DNA from: Bacteroidales bacterium
Lineage (GTDB): Bacteria; Bacteroidota; Bacteroidia; Bacteroidales; UBA1402
DNA length: 64,000 nt
Direction: 5' to 3'
Assembly (NCBI GenBank): GCA_021373135.1
Contig: JAJFTH010000010.1
Span: forward strand, 124,001 to 188,000
Shown here: positions 28,477 through 36,965 of the stretch, one piece after another
Layout of the letters: each line of letters begins with the position of its first letter
Numbering within the stretch: the first letter of the stretch is position 1
Notes under the pieces: model-generated
The model's database searches: none
Seen by the model: only the letters and a program-made list of their open reading frames with translations
Told to the model about the DNA's origin: nothing
Translations under genes and position numbers: made by a program

Positions 28477-29871
28477 ATGAACGAAGAAACTATTTGTGCC
28501 ATCTGTACAGCACCCGGAATGGGTGCAATCGCCGTAATCCGCGTTTCCGGCCCTGAAGCCTTTTCTATCTCCGATAAGATTTTCAAGGCGGCATCGGCTA
28601 CTAAAAGCATTTTCAATGCCGAGGACCATACGGTACTGCTTGGCAACATCCACCAGGATGAACGGATCATCGATGAAGTCGTTGCCACCATTTTCCGAAA
28701 CCCACACTCTTATACCGGTGAAGACACCGTGGAATTTTCCTGTCACGGTTCTGTCTATATCCAGCAAAAGATCATCCAGATTCTGATCAAAAATGGCTGT
28801 CGCATGGCAGAACCGGGTGAATATTCCAGGCGAGCCTTTACAAACGGGAAAATGGACCTTTCCCAGGCCGAAGCCGTAGCAGACCTGATTGCATCCACTT
28901 CCGCTTCCAACCACAAATTGGCCATGCAACAAATGCGTGGCGGCTTTTCCCGCGAATTGGACAAGCTCCGGAACAACTTGCTCCATTTCGTCACCATGAT
29001 AGAGCTTGAACTTGATTTCAGTGAAGAAGAAGTGGAATTTGCCAACAGAAAAGACCTGAACGAGTTGGCTGAAAAATTAGAAAAGCATCTGCACAAGCTC
29101 ACGGACTCCTTCCGTCTCGGAAACGCCCTCAAAAATGGAATTCCGGTGGCCATCGTCGGAGAAACCAATGCCGGAAAATCGACCCTTCTGAACAAGCTCC
29201 TGAACGAAGACCGCGCCATCGTTTCAGCAATAAGCGGCACCACGCGCGACGTCATTGAAGATACCGTCAACATCAACGGCCTCACCTTCCGTTTCATAGA
29301 CACAGCCGGCCTCCGCCAATCCACACAGGACGAAATAGAGAAGTTGGGCATCGAACGCACCTATCAGAAAATCGAACAGGCCCACATTGTCCTCTGGGTC
29401 ATCGACTCCACCATGGTAAGCGAACACATCGAGTGGATGGCTGGAAAAATCATCCCCCGAACCAAAGACAAAAGCCTCATCCTCCTCTTCAACAAGTCCG
29501 ACAAAATTTCCAAAGAAGAGCAGCTGGTTTTGGATGACCTTTTTAAAATTTATTCCAAGAACCGCATTCACCTGTCAGCCAAAAAAGGCGAAAACTTAGA
29601 TATCCTACGTGGGAAATTACTTGAAATTGCAGGGCTCCCCGACTTGGAACGCCAAGATATCGTGGTAACCAACCTCCGGCATTACGAAGCCCTCACCCTC
29701 GCCCACGAAGCCATCTTGCGCGTTCAGCAAGGCCTCCGCGACAACCAGTCCAGCGAATTCCTCTCTCAGGATATCCGCGAATGTCTGCACCATTTGGGGC
29801 AGATTACAGGGGTTATCACTTCCGACGAGGTTTTGCAAAATATCTTCAAGAATTTTTGTATCGGAAAATGA
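28477..29871 (+). CDS. mnmE: tRNA uridine-5-carboxymethylaminomethyl modification GTPase MnmE
   Basis: 464 residues. An N-terminal folate-binding domain (about 1-120) is followed by helices enclosing the G domain. G1 is GETNAGKST, G3 is DTAGLR and G4 is NKSD. The C-terminus is the conserved FCIGK with the catalytic Cys. With MnmG it modifies wobble uridines in tRNA. Its last 18 bp (29854-29871) form the left copy of the direct repeat that bounds the mobile element, so insertion preserved the coding sequence. Confidence 0.97.
   Translation: MNEETICAICTAPGMGAIAVIRVSGPEAFSISDKIFKAASATKSIFNAEDHTVLLGNIHQDERIIDEVVATIFRNPHSYTGEDTVEFSCHGSVYIQQKIIQILIKNGCRMAEPGEYSRRAFTNGKMDLSQAEAVADLIASTSASNHKLAMQQMRGGFSRELDKLRNNLLHFVTMIELELDFSEEEVEFANRKDLNELAEKLEKHLHKLTDSFRLGNALKNGIPVAIVGETNAGKSTLLNKLLNEDRAIVSAISGTTRDVIEDTVNINGLTFRFIDTAGLRQSTQDEIEKLGIERTYQKIEQAHIVLWVIDSTMVSEHIEWMAGKIIPRTKDKSLILLFNKSDKISKEEQLVLDDLFKIYSKNRIHLSAKKGENLDILRGKLLEIAGLPDLERQDIVVTNLRHYEALTLAHEAILRVQQGLRDNQSSEFLSQDIRECLHHLGQITGVITSDEVLQNIFKNFCIGK
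29854..29871 (+). repeat. Left attachment site at the mnmE 3' end
   Basis: Sequence TTTTGTATCGGAAAATGA encodes FCIGK-stop. It matches the copy at 44642-44659 at 16 of 18 positions. Similarity does not extend beyond the core on either side, as expected for a crossover core. The same mnmE (trmE) end is the known target of SGI1-type islands. Confidence 0.75.
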
Positions 29872-30021
29872 AGCCTTTTTTTGGCAATGAAAACAACAGC
29901 CAAACAAAGGAAAGAAAAGGAAAACAAATACACTTTAATTCAGTTAGTTATAAATAATAGCAGGCCACAAAAAAGGTCTGTTATTTTCTTTTGATATTCT
30001 TTTGTTTGTCGTATTTTTGTT

Positions 30022-30062
30022 GTTACTTTGTTACTCACAAGAAACAAGTAACAAAAAGTAAC
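30022..30062. repeat. Inverted array of GTTACT motifs upstream of the integrase
   Basis: GTTACT occurs at 30022 and 30030, and its complement AGTAAC at 30047 and 30057, forming a symmetrical array just before the integrase start (30068). Related GTTAC motifs occur at the right end (44563 and 44574). They could be arm-type integrase sites or an operator of int. Confidence 0.5.
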
Positions 30063-30067
30063 AAAAT

Positions 30068-31240
30068 ATGAAAACCGTAAAGTCAAAAGCCTCATCAAAA
30101 ACGCAAAAGGAACCGGTAAGACTTAGGGAAAAAGTTCTTGCCAATGGAAGCGTTAGTTTGTACCTTGATGTTTACTACAATGGAAAAAGGAGCTACGAGT
30201 TTCTGAAGCTCTATTTGGTCAAAGAAACCTCACCGATAGATAAAGCACAGAACCGTGCTACACTTCAAATGGCTCAAAGTATCAAAGCCAAAAGACAAAT
30301 TGAAATTCAGAATGGTGAGTTTGGTTTTTCGAGTCAATTTAAACTTGATACTCCATTTTTGGACTATTTTCGGAAATTGTGCGAAGATCGCCACGGAAAC
30401 AAAGAAAGCCGGGGTAACTGGGGTAACTGGTATAGCTGCCTAAAACATCTTGAAAGGTATTGCACCGAGAAAACCACATTCAAAGATGTGAATGCAGACT
30501 TTATAGAAGGATTCAAGGATTACTTGGACAATGTAGCTAAAGATGCCTATAAGCGCAGAAACAAGGATTTAGATGAGGCCAAACCCCTATCACAAAACTC
30601 AAAACTATCCTATTTCAACAAATTCCGTGCTTGCATCAACCAGGCATTTAATGATAGAATACTACCAGTTAACCCCCTTCGTGGTATAGATGGATTTAAA
30701 CAGGAAGAAACGGAGCGCACATATTTAACTTTCGATGAAATCAAGAAACTCGTAAGGGCAGAATGTAAATACCCGGTTCTAAAAAGGGCATTCCTGTTTT
30801 GCTGCCTTACCGGCATCCGAAAAAGTGATCTTGAAAAATTGGTATGGGGAGAGGTGCAAACATTCGGAGAATTTACAAGAATCGTTTTCAAACAGAAAAA
30901 GACCGGAGGCCAAGAATATCTTGATGTGAACCAACAGGCCAAGGCGTACATGGGTGAACGTAGAGAAGATGACAAACGTGTATTCTCTGGATTCAAATAC
31001 AACGCCCAAACACTACTTGAGTTAAGGCGGTGGTGTTTATGTGCCGGAATAACAAAGGATGTCACATTTCACGCAAGTCGGCACTCATTTGCAGTAATGA
31101 TGCTTGATTTAGGGGCTGACATTTATACGGTCTCAAAACTACTTGGGCACAAAGACATCAAGACCACACAAATCTATGCAAAGGTGCTGGACAAGAAAAA
31201 ACAAGAAGCCGTGAACCTTATACCGGATATAAATTTCTAA
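30068..31240 (+). CDS. Tyrosine recombinase / phage integrase
   Basis: 390 residues. An N-terminal arm-binding region and SAM-like core-binding domain (about 95-205) are of the Bacteroidota phage type. The catalytic domain has Arg in TGIRKSDLE, the HASRHSF box (His and Arg), the second His in LLGHKD and the nucleophile Tyr in TQIYAKV. All catalytic residues are intact. It lies at the left boundary reading inward, 196 bp from the mnmE stop, and is the presumed enzyme for integration into the mnmE end. Confidence 0.93.
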   Translation: MKTVKSKASSKTQKEPVRLREKVLANGSVSLYLDVYYNGKRSYEFLKLYLVKETSPIDKAQNRATLQMAQSIKAKRQIEIQNGEFGFSSQFKLDTPFLDYFRKLCEDRHGNKESRGNWGNWYSCLKHLERYCTEKTTFKDVNADFIEGFKDYLDNVAKDAYKRRNKDLDEAKPLSQNSKLSYFNKFRACINQAFNDRILPVNPLRGIDGFKQEETERTYLTFDEIKKLVRAECKYPVLKRAFLFCCLTGIRKSDLEKLVWGEVQTFGEFTRIVFKQKKTGGQEYLDVNQQAKAYMGERREDDKRVFSGFKYNAQTLLELRRWCLCAGITKDVTFHASRHSFAVMMLDLGADIYTVSKLLGHKDIKTTQIYAKVLDKKKQEAVNLIPDINF

Positions 31241-31250
31241 AACCAATGCT

Positions 31251-32165
31251 ATGATAATAGACAAAATGCTCAAACTAATGCCAACGGTAGTAGCATATAT
31301 TGGATCGGATATTGAAACCGACGATGATGGAAATATAACGCATGAAAATGAGAAATACCGTGATGTTTTGGCCGATGAACGGCATCTAACAAAAGAAGAG
31401 GAAGGGTATTTATTTGATGTTGATGAAGCCGATGCGTCAATTATAGAAATCTGCTCTCTCCCCATTGCGGAAAGGAAAATCGTCATTGTAAAACGTCTCG
31501 AAAAGCTGATAAACAGATATGCTTTGCTTGTGTGCCTTAATGATACTTATTTCGATTCTGGATCTCAGCAAGAATCAGATGTTAATGATTCCATAAAAAA
31601 AGCTCGATTTGCACAACGATCCAGTTTGGAAATGTACATTTCAAAACTCGTAGAAATCGGAATTGAATTTGACTGCATTGATGAAAAACTCATCCGTGAT
31701 TCATTCATTATGAGTACCATTGAGAGTGAATTTATAGAGCAAATTTGCTCTATAACAAAGCCTCAACAGCATACTGATAGCTCAACCAAGCAGAATGAGG
31801 TAAGAGTTGAAAATGCAACCGACCAATCAAATTCAATGGAAGTTTTTAAATCCTACTTCAAGTCACCTTTTATACTAAAAAAGGATGACGATGGTAACAG
31901 TTTAATGGATCGTTTAAAACAAGACATGAAGAGAGAAAGGAAAGATGTGGATTATGCATCAATTGCTCTGCTTATTCTAAATAGTAATGTGCTTAAAGAG
32001 AATAAAAGAAAGAAGGAAAGGACCGGTGATGGTAAACCAAGTTTTGCAAAATGGTACACCATCTTTTGTGATGCCTTTAATTTAAATAGATCGACATACA
32101 AGCCAAACGGACTAAGCCCAAGAGGGTTTGAAATTGAATTTTACTACATAATTAATTACAGATAG
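31251..32165 (+). CDS. Hypothetical protein of the element
   Basis: 304 residues, acidic at the N-terminus with helical segments (REVLADERHLTKEEE-like region about 35-60). A Lys-rich stretch lies near 230-262 (KRERKDVDYA, ENKRKKERTG), then an aromatic C-terminus (WYTIFCDAFNLNR). The C-terminal 40 residues could form a small DNA-binding domain, but no family was recognised. It begins 10 bp after int and ends before a terminator, so it is probably co-transcribed with the integrase. Confidence 0.6.
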   Translation: MIIDKMLKLMPTVVAYIGSDIETDDDGNITHENEKYRDVLADERHLTKEEEGYLFDVDEADASIIEICSLPIAERKIVIVKRLEKLINRYALLVCLNDTYFDSGSQQESDVNDSIKKARFAQRSSLEMYISKLVEIGIEFDCIDEKLIRDSFIMSTIESEFIEQICSITKPQQHTDSSTKQNEVRVENATDQSNSMEVFKSYFKSPFILKKDDDGNSLMDRLKQDMKRERKDVDYASIALLILNSNVLKENKRKKERTGDGKPSFAKWYTIFCDAFNLNRSTYKPNGLSPRGFEIEFYYIINYR

Positions 32166-32205
32166 TTTCCAAAAAGTTCCCTTAAAAATTTCCACAAATC
32201 AAATT

Positions 32206-32234
32206 AAGCCGCTGATATTCAGCGGCTTTTCTTT
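32206..32234 (+). terminator. Terminator after the int operon
   Basis: AAGCCGCTGA (32206-32215) and TCAGCGGCTT (32219-32228) form a perfect 10-bp stem with a 3-nt loop, followed by TTCTTTT. Confidence 0.88.
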
Positions 32235-32275
32235 TATGCAAAGTTCCCATTTTTATTGCATTCATTATCCTTTTC

Positions 32276-32283
32276 TACTTTTG
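32276..32283 (+). promoter_or_regulatory. -7 box of the HTH-replication operon
   Basis: TACTTTTG matches TAnnTTTG exactly. An ATTG at 32255-32258, 17 bp upstream, is a weak -33 candidate with short spacing. The expected transcript start is near 32290, producing a roughly 90-nt leader ahead of ATG 32382. Confidence 0.5.
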
Positions 32284-32289
32284 ATTCAA

Positions 32290-32381
32290 CGAGCGGGGAG
32301 AGTGTAAGCCCCCACTCAATGGTAAAGACGCGGATGCCTTACACCAGCCCGCCGAAGACCGCAAATTCTAAACATAATAAA
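32290..32381 (+). ncRNA. Candidate structured leader RNA
   Basis: Nested stems can form: GCGGG (32293-32297) with CCCGC (32348-32352), and GTGTAAG (32302-32308) with CTTACAC (32338-32344). A mutually exclusive hairpin, GAGTG (32300-32304) with CACTC (32313-32317), uses part of the inner stem. The GC-rich stretch contrasts with the AT-rich surroundings. No known riboswitch class was recognised; it could be a cis-regulator of the HTH gene or a small RNA. Confidence 0.4.
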
Positions 32382-32657
32382 ATGGAACGTTACGCAGAGA
32401 TTAACAGGGAAGCAATTAACACAAAAGAGGTTCTTACCTTCCGGGAGGCTGTACTCTACACGGGTTTGTCTGAATCGTGCTTATACAAGAAAACGAGCAT
32501 GTGCGAGATCCCACACTATAAACCTTCTGGGAAACAGGTATTTTTCAAACGAAAGGAACTCGAAGAGTACCTTTTAAGCAACCGCATCGCAACAAATGCG
32601 GAAATCGAACAGGCGGCCACTTCCTATGTGGTAACTGGACAACATCCAAGAAAGTAG
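32382..32657 (+). CDS. Small helix-turn-helix (excisionase/AlpA-like) protein
   Basis: 91 residues. The core LTFREAVLYTGLSESCLYKKTSMCEIPHYKPSGKQVFFKRKELEEYLL is a MerR/HTH_17-type winged helix typical of excisionases. The start at 32382 is preferred because earlier in-frame codons lie inside the promoter and structured leader. It is the first gene of the rightward operon and 6 bp before the replication-like gene. Likely roles are excision directionality or activation of the operon. Confidence 0.8.
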   Translation: MERYAEINREAINTKEVLTFREAVLYTGLSESCLYKKTSMCEIPHYKPSGKQVFFKRKELEEYLLSNRIATNAEIEQAATSYVVTGQHPRK

Positions 32658-32663
32658 GATGCT

Positions 32664-33431
32664 ATGGCAAGCGGATGGATCAGCATACACAGAGCAATCC
32701 AAGAACATTGGGTTTGGCAGAATGAAAAATATCTGAAGTGGTGGTTTTCGATTTTACTAAACGTCAACTACGAAGCCAAGAAGTTCCCAGTAGGAACCGA
32801 AATGTTCACCTGCAACCCAGGGCAATCATTCAGGTCAATTGAACAATGGACAGACCTGTTTTCATGCTCCAAAAAGACAACAATCAAGTTCTTTAATTTA
32901 TTATTAAAAGACGAAATGATTTTAACCGAAATAGTGGGGAAAGGAAACCGAAGGAAACACCTATTAACAGTGGTTAACTGGGAGAAATATCAGACAACGG
33001 AAACCGAAGTTTCCCCATCGAGGAAACCCGAATGTTCCGTGAACGGAAACCCGAATGTTACCCCTAATAATAAAGAGAACAAACTTAATAAGGAAATAAG
33101 AGATATAGAACCAAAGTTCAATTTTTTTAAATCATTTATTGAGTTGGGAGTTGATGAAAATGTAGCATCTGACTGGCTTACGGTAAGAAAACAAAAAAGG
33201 GCAGCGAACACAGAAACGGCATTCAACGCCATTAAGCGCGAAATAGAACTATCGGGACTATCAGCAAACGAATGTATCCAGATATCCGTTGAAAGAAGCT
33301 GGCAGGGCTTCAATGCTGAATGGATTTTAAACAAAAATAAAAATGGACAAAACTTCAAACAACAGCCTGATGCAGATAACAATGCAAGAAAGGCAGAAAT
33401 CATGCGACGTGCCGCGGAAGCTTGCAAATGA
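32664..33431 (+). CDS. Replication-initiator-like protein (phage replisome organiser type)
   Basis: 255 residues starting MASGWISIHRAIQEHWVWQNEKYLKWWFSILLNVNY. The first 115 residues follow the winged-helix pattern of phage replication O/DnaD-type proteins, including GQSFRSIEQWTDLFSCSKKTTIKFF and the ending VNWEKYQ. A low-complexity linker rich in Asn/Glu separates it from a helical C-terminal domain (about 150-225). This would let the element replicate after excision. The downstream DUF6633-like gene overlaps its 3' end in the longest reading. Confidence 0.7.
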   Translation: MASGWISIHRAIQEHWVWQNEKYLKWWFSILLNVNYEAKKFPVGTEMFTCNPGQSFRSIEQWTDLFSCSKKTTIKFFNLLLKDEMILTEIVGKGNRRKHLLTVVNWEKYQTTETEVSPSRKPECSVNGNPNVTPNNKENKLNKEIRDIEPKFNFFKSFIELGVDENVASDWLTVRKQKRAANTETAFNAIKREIELSGLSANECIQISVERSWQGFNAEWILNKNKNGQNFKQQPDADNNARKAEIMRRAAEACK

Positions 33432-33975
33432 TGTGCCACCTCAGGCATTATGCGTGATAGAACTGTACGGCGATTCTGGTACATTCCTATCCAGAATGAA
33501 CCCATCAACCCAAATTATTGCCGCAGAGAACCCGGAAAAAGCATACAAAAGTGAAATTTCTCTCACTAAAGTAAAGTTGGCATTTGGGATGCCTTTTCTT
33601 AAGGTGTGGCTTATGGCTCAGCTGGAAAACCTAAATGATTTTTGCGGAACAAAATCAAAAATGACAATCGACCAAATGGATGAACTGACAGGAATCATTG
33701 CCGTTGACTACGGGTATTTACGTGCCGCAGAAATCCTTCTTTTCTTCCATCGATTAAAAAAAGGACAATATGGCCAGTTCTACGGCAGCGTAGACCCCTT
33801 GATGATTGCATCCGCTCTATTCCAACACGTTAAAGACAGGCAAATAGAAATTTCCCGTATAGAAGCCGCAGAGAATCAGAAACGGCTTGATAACCAGAGG
33901 AAAGAGTGGAAAAATAATGCAATTAGCAGGGAAGAATATGAAAATATAAAACAATCACAAGTATCATTAAATTAA
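33343..33975 (+). CDS. DUF6633-like protein
   Basis: Up to 210 residues. The middle has the family-type pattern VDYGYLRAAEILLFFHRLKKGQYGQFYGSVDPLMI, followed by an Arg-containing helix and a charged C-terminal coiled coil. Such proteins are common in Bacteroidota mobile elements next to replication genes; activity is unknown. The ATG at 33343 would overlap the previous gene by 89 bp. ATG 33382, or GTG 33433 directly after the previous stop, are plausible alternatives and would leave the conserved part intact. Confidence 0.65.
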   Translation: MDKTSNNSLMQITMQERQKSCDVPRKLANDVPPQALCVIELYGDSGTFLSRMNPSTQIIAAENPEKAYKSEISLTKVKLAFGMPFLKVWLMAQLENLNDFCGTKSKMTIDQMDELTGIIAVDYGYLRAAEILLFFHRLKKGQYGQFYGSVDPLMIASALFQHVKDRQIEISRIEAAENQKRLDNQRKEWKNNAISREEYENIKQSQVSLN

Positions 33976-33993
33976 CATTAAAAATAACTTATT

Positions 33994-34314
33994 ATGAAAA
34001 CTAAAAAACTCACAAATCAGATCCAGGCGTTCTCTGAAACTTATGATAATTTAACTGATTGTTTTGGCGGAAACCTGCCAGTTGAATCGTTAGCCGAATT
34101 TTCAGGTTTACCCTTGGGATCCATTAAAGCCTTAGTTATATGCAAGGATATTGAACGATCTATCGAGAAGCTGGACAGGCTCTTGCTCAAAGACCCTACT
34201 GTATCCGCTCTTGGTTTTACCGGCTCAGGCCGGGCGCATCTCATCAATATCGCTGATGACGATACATTTTTCATTACGTATCAGAATTTCGATGTCTTTG
34301 AAAATGAAAAATAA
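33994..34314 (+). CDS. Hypothetical protein of the element
   Basis: 106 residues with a predicted mostly helical first half (NQIQAFSETYDNLTDCF, VESLAEFSGLPLGSIKALVICKDIERSIEKLDRLL) and strands at the C-terminus (HLINIADDDTFFITYQNFDVF). The LPLGSIKAL segment could be helix-turn-helix-like. No family was recognised. It lies 18 bp after the DUF6633-like gene and is probably in the same operon. Confidence 0.55.
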   Translation: MKTKKLTNQIQAFSETYDNLTDCFGGNLPVESLAEFSGLPLGSIKALVICKDIERSIEKLDRLLLKDPTVSALGFTGSGRAHLINIADDDTFFITYQNFDVFENEK

Positions 34315-34339
34315 GCTATCATTCAGGCTTGCCGAATAG
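34304..34339 (+). pseudogene. Truncated duplicate of the RHH gene start
   Basis: ATG at 34304 begins MKNKLSFRLAE-stop, which parallels MKTKQSFRLSE of the intact RHH gene at 34410. It overlaps the end of the preceding gene. It looks like a duplicated 5' end ended by an early stop, or a short overlapping leader peptide. Confidence 0.4.
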
Positions 34340-34409
34340 ATATGATTTTGAACGAACCGAAACGGCTTTAATGTAAATTTTAAAAAATTCGACTTTAAAA
34401 ACTAAAAAT

Positions 34410-34634
34410 ATGAAGACAAAACAGAGCTTTCGATTAAGCGAATCAGATGATCTCATAATCAACGAACTATCGGACTTGCTGCAAATTAAAAAATCAACAG
34501 TCTTTCAAGTTATTATTGACTTGCAAATCAAACAGATTACAGATAATGAGGGAAATCTTTTAAAATCAGTACTTGATGAAATCCGAAAATACATACAACA
34601 CTCTGGTGCTGGAAGTGATAGCGAAGAACTATGA
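34410..34634 (+). CDS. Ribbon-helix-helix-like small protein
   Basis: 74 residues. The N-terminal FRLSESDDLIINELSDLLQIKKSTVFQVIIDLQI segment has the strand-helix-helix spacing of Arc/MetJ-type DNA-binding proteins. The C-terminus is acidic. It may control nearby genes or serve as an antitoxin-like regulator, but no toxin partner is evident. The following gene overlaps its 3' end in another frame. Confidence 0.6.
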   Translation: MKTKQSFRLSESDDLIINELSDLLQIKKSTVFQVIIDLQIKQITDNEGNLLKSVLDEIRKYIQHSGAGSDSEEL

Positions 34635-34887
34635 GAAATTAAAGGAAGAGATTAAAATCGAAAAACAATCAATCGACGTTCCAACAAGAAACATTGATGA
34701 TGTTTTTCAAGATACCATTCTTTTAATTGCAGAAGATTCCAAAGTCTCTTCGTTTAAAAAAGAGACTGAGATATTAGAATACTTTAAATACAGGTACAAT
34801 GTTATGAGATACCGAACAGTCTTAAACTATTTATGCGAAATGAAAAATATAGCTAAATACATTATAGAAAAATATGGAAAAATTTAA
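34576..34887 (+). CDS. Small protein with faint sigma-70 region 2-like pattern
   Basis: 103 residues from ATG 34576, overlapping the RHH gene by 59 bp. NIDDVFQDTILLIAEDSKVSSF followed by EILEYFKYRYNVMRYRTVLNY resembles sigma region 2, where a DAEDLVQD-like acidic helix is followed by an aromatic DNA-melting helix. No region 4 is present. It could be a phage-type RNA polymerase-binding regulator; the similarity is weak and by eye. Confidence 0.4.
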   Translation: MKSENTYNTLVLEVIAKNYEKLKEEIKIEKQSIDVPTRNIDDVFQDTILLIAEDSKVSSFKKETEILEYFKYRYNVMRYRTVLNYLCEMKNIAKYIIEKYGKI

Positions 34888-34904
34888 AATAAAACCAACA
34901 ATTT

Positions 34905-36965
34905 ATGAGCTACGTAACAAAATATACAGTGCCATTCAAGACCACATCTAATATATCTTGTGTGGTGGAGATTCAGGAGGATGGATTTACCGGAACATCA
35001 ACGGAATTGGTTGGAGGAACAGATCCTTTTGTTATAAAATTGGATGATGACGACTTCCTTTACGTCCCTACCCGATTTAGTACCGCTACATTAAGGATAG
35101 TCGGTGATGATTATCTTAAAACTTTGTTTTCATCAAACTACCAACAATTTCGCGTCATTTTTAAAATTAACGATGTTGTTAAGTGGATAGGTTTTATTTC
35201 TCCAGAGGTTTATACACAAGACTATACTTCTACTCCATTTGAATTAGAGATACAATGTATAAGTGCTATGAGCACCCTTGAACAAATAGATTATTCTATT
35301 ACAGGAGATTCCTACACTTTTATAAGCTTATGGGATACTGTAAAGAAATGCGTAAACGCCTCTAAAGCGGAGTATTCAAATATTTTCATACCACATGTTT
35401 ATGCAGAGGGATATGATTTATATCGTACACTTGCTAACGTTCTTGAAAGAATGACCATATCGGAACAAAACTTCTTCGACGAGGATGATAAGGCCATGAA
35501 ATTAAAGGAAGTTTTAGAATCATTCTGCAAGTTGATGAATTGGACATGTGTAGATTGGTGCGGAAACTTATACTTTATAGATATGGATCATTCCGGACAA
35601 TATTACAAATACTCTTCAGATTTTCTTACCTATGAGATGGTGAATGCAAACAGTCTTTCTGTGCAAGATATAGGTTTCTCAGGGAGCAATCATACACTTG
35701 ATATTTTGGGAGGATACAGCAAAGCAAGTGTGAAAACATCCACTTACGCTGTTGGTACTATTTTTCCAACAGAAGACTTTGATTCATTAACACATTTTTA
35801 TGATTTACCGAAATATACCAGCGGTGAAAATATCAGCGTAAAGAAGTTTTACCTACCATCTGTTTATAAACTAAGGCATTATAATATTGTAGATTCTCAG
35901 CTTATAGAGGTGGAAGATATTACCGAAAATCTCTCAAATGATTTATTGGGGGCTATGCCTATAAAGGCTACAAGTTATAAAACAACAGATGAATTAACGA
36001 ATTATACTTTTGATGAAGTTATCCAAGTAAGGGCTAAAAACTATTGGCATCAACATAGTGTATATAATGAACCCATTCTTTCTGATTCTAATCCCATACT
36101 TGAATTTTCCGGAAAACTCCCGACGGCGGCATTTTCTGCCGGGGCAACAGCGATTAAATGCTCAATTAAAACATGCCCCTCGAATAATCTTGCTTATTTT
36201 TCAGATACAACTAGTATCAATGGAGCACTTACGACTGTAAAGATTAAATGCCAGTTTTCAATTGGAGATAAATATTTTGATAACGGTAGATGGTCTGATA
36301 CTCCGAGCTTTTTTTATTTAACATTTGACGCTCAGAAATTAAGAGATGGTGGGTTTGTGGATGTTAACAGTACGAAAATGTTAGACACTCCGTATTCTGG
36401 ATTAGATGGCGTTCTGATACCATTTCCGCTCACACTGTCTCTTGTTGGTGAAGCAAAGTTCACAATGTATTGCATGGATACCGATGATGAAGGAACGAGT
36501 ATTTCGGGATACTTTATAAAAGGACTTTCTTTTGATTATAAAATACTTGACACAATAGAAGATTCGGTAAACGGGAACTCGGACAGGATATATGAGAATG
36601 AGGTTAACGAGAACTATATCAATGAACTTGATGAGATAGAATTTAAGATGTCAAGTTGGAATAATGATGAAACTGCTTATTCTAAAGTTCTATTAGGTGA
36701 AAACTATCTACAAAACACACTCTATTGTGTACTCACAGATGGAACTGTGCGCCCGGAAGAGCAAATGATAAATAGAATAATAAATCAATATAGCTCTCCA
36801 AAAACAAAATTAACACAGATTTTAAAGTATAGCACAGAAATATTACCCAATACCGTTTTGTTAGAAAATTTTTCGGTTAATAAGAAATTCACCCTTACTG
36901 GCGGAGAGATAGATTATAAAGAAGGACGTTTCGAGGCTATAATGGTTGAAAATGGCAATAATTAA
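34905..36965 (+). CDS. Phage tail-tip / baseplate-like protein
   Basis: 686 residues. The N-terminus (VVEIQEDGFTGTSTELVGG, DDDDFLYVPTRFSTATLRI, KWIGFISPEVYTQDYTSTPFELEIQCISAMSTLE) resembles a tail protein family seen in Bacteroidota siphophage prophages and often encoded near host-range genes. It is beta-rich with a long central region and no signal peptide. No tape measure, tail tube or tail terminator gene accompanies it, which is odd for a prophage. In a satellite it could alter the helper tail tip. The small gene downstream overlaps its last 14 bp. Confidence 0.55.
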   Translation: MSYVTKYTVPFKTTSNISCVVEIQEDGFTGTSTELVGGTDPFVIKLDDDDFLYVPTRFSTATLRIVGDDYLKTLFSSNYQQFRVIFKINDVVKWIGFISPEVYTQDYTSTPFELEIQCISAMSTLEQIDYSITGDSYTFISLWDTVKKCVNASKAEYSNIFIPHVYAEGYDLYRTLANVLERMTISEQNFFDEDDKAMKLKEVLESFCKLMNWTCVDWCGNLYFIDMDHSGQYYKYSSDFLTYEMVNANSLSVQDIGFSGSNHTLDILGGYSKASVKTSTYAVGTIFPTEDFDSLTHFYDLPKYTSGENISVKKFYLPSVYKLRHYNIVDSQLIEVEDITENLSNDLLGAMPIKATSYKTTDELTNYTFDEVIQVRAKNYWHQHSVYNEPILSDSNPILEFSGKLPTAAFSAGATAIKCSIKTCPSNNLAYFSDTTSINGALTTVKIKCQFSIGDKYFDNGRWSDTPSFFYLTFDAQKLRDGGFVDVNSTKMLDTPYSGLDGVLIPFPLTLSLVGEAKFTMYCMDTDDEGTSISGYFIKGLSFDYKILDTIEDSVNGNSDRIYENEVNENYINELDEIEFKMSSWNNDETAYSKVLLGENYLQNTLYCVLTDGTVRPEEQMINRIINQYSSPKTKLTQILKYSTEILPNTVLLENFSVNKKFTLTGGEIDYKEGRFEAIMVENGNN

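Noticed and set aside
32256..32381. Extended N-terminus of the small HTH protein
   Set aside because: It would begin inside the promoter and read through the structured leader; ATG 32382 fits the family start.
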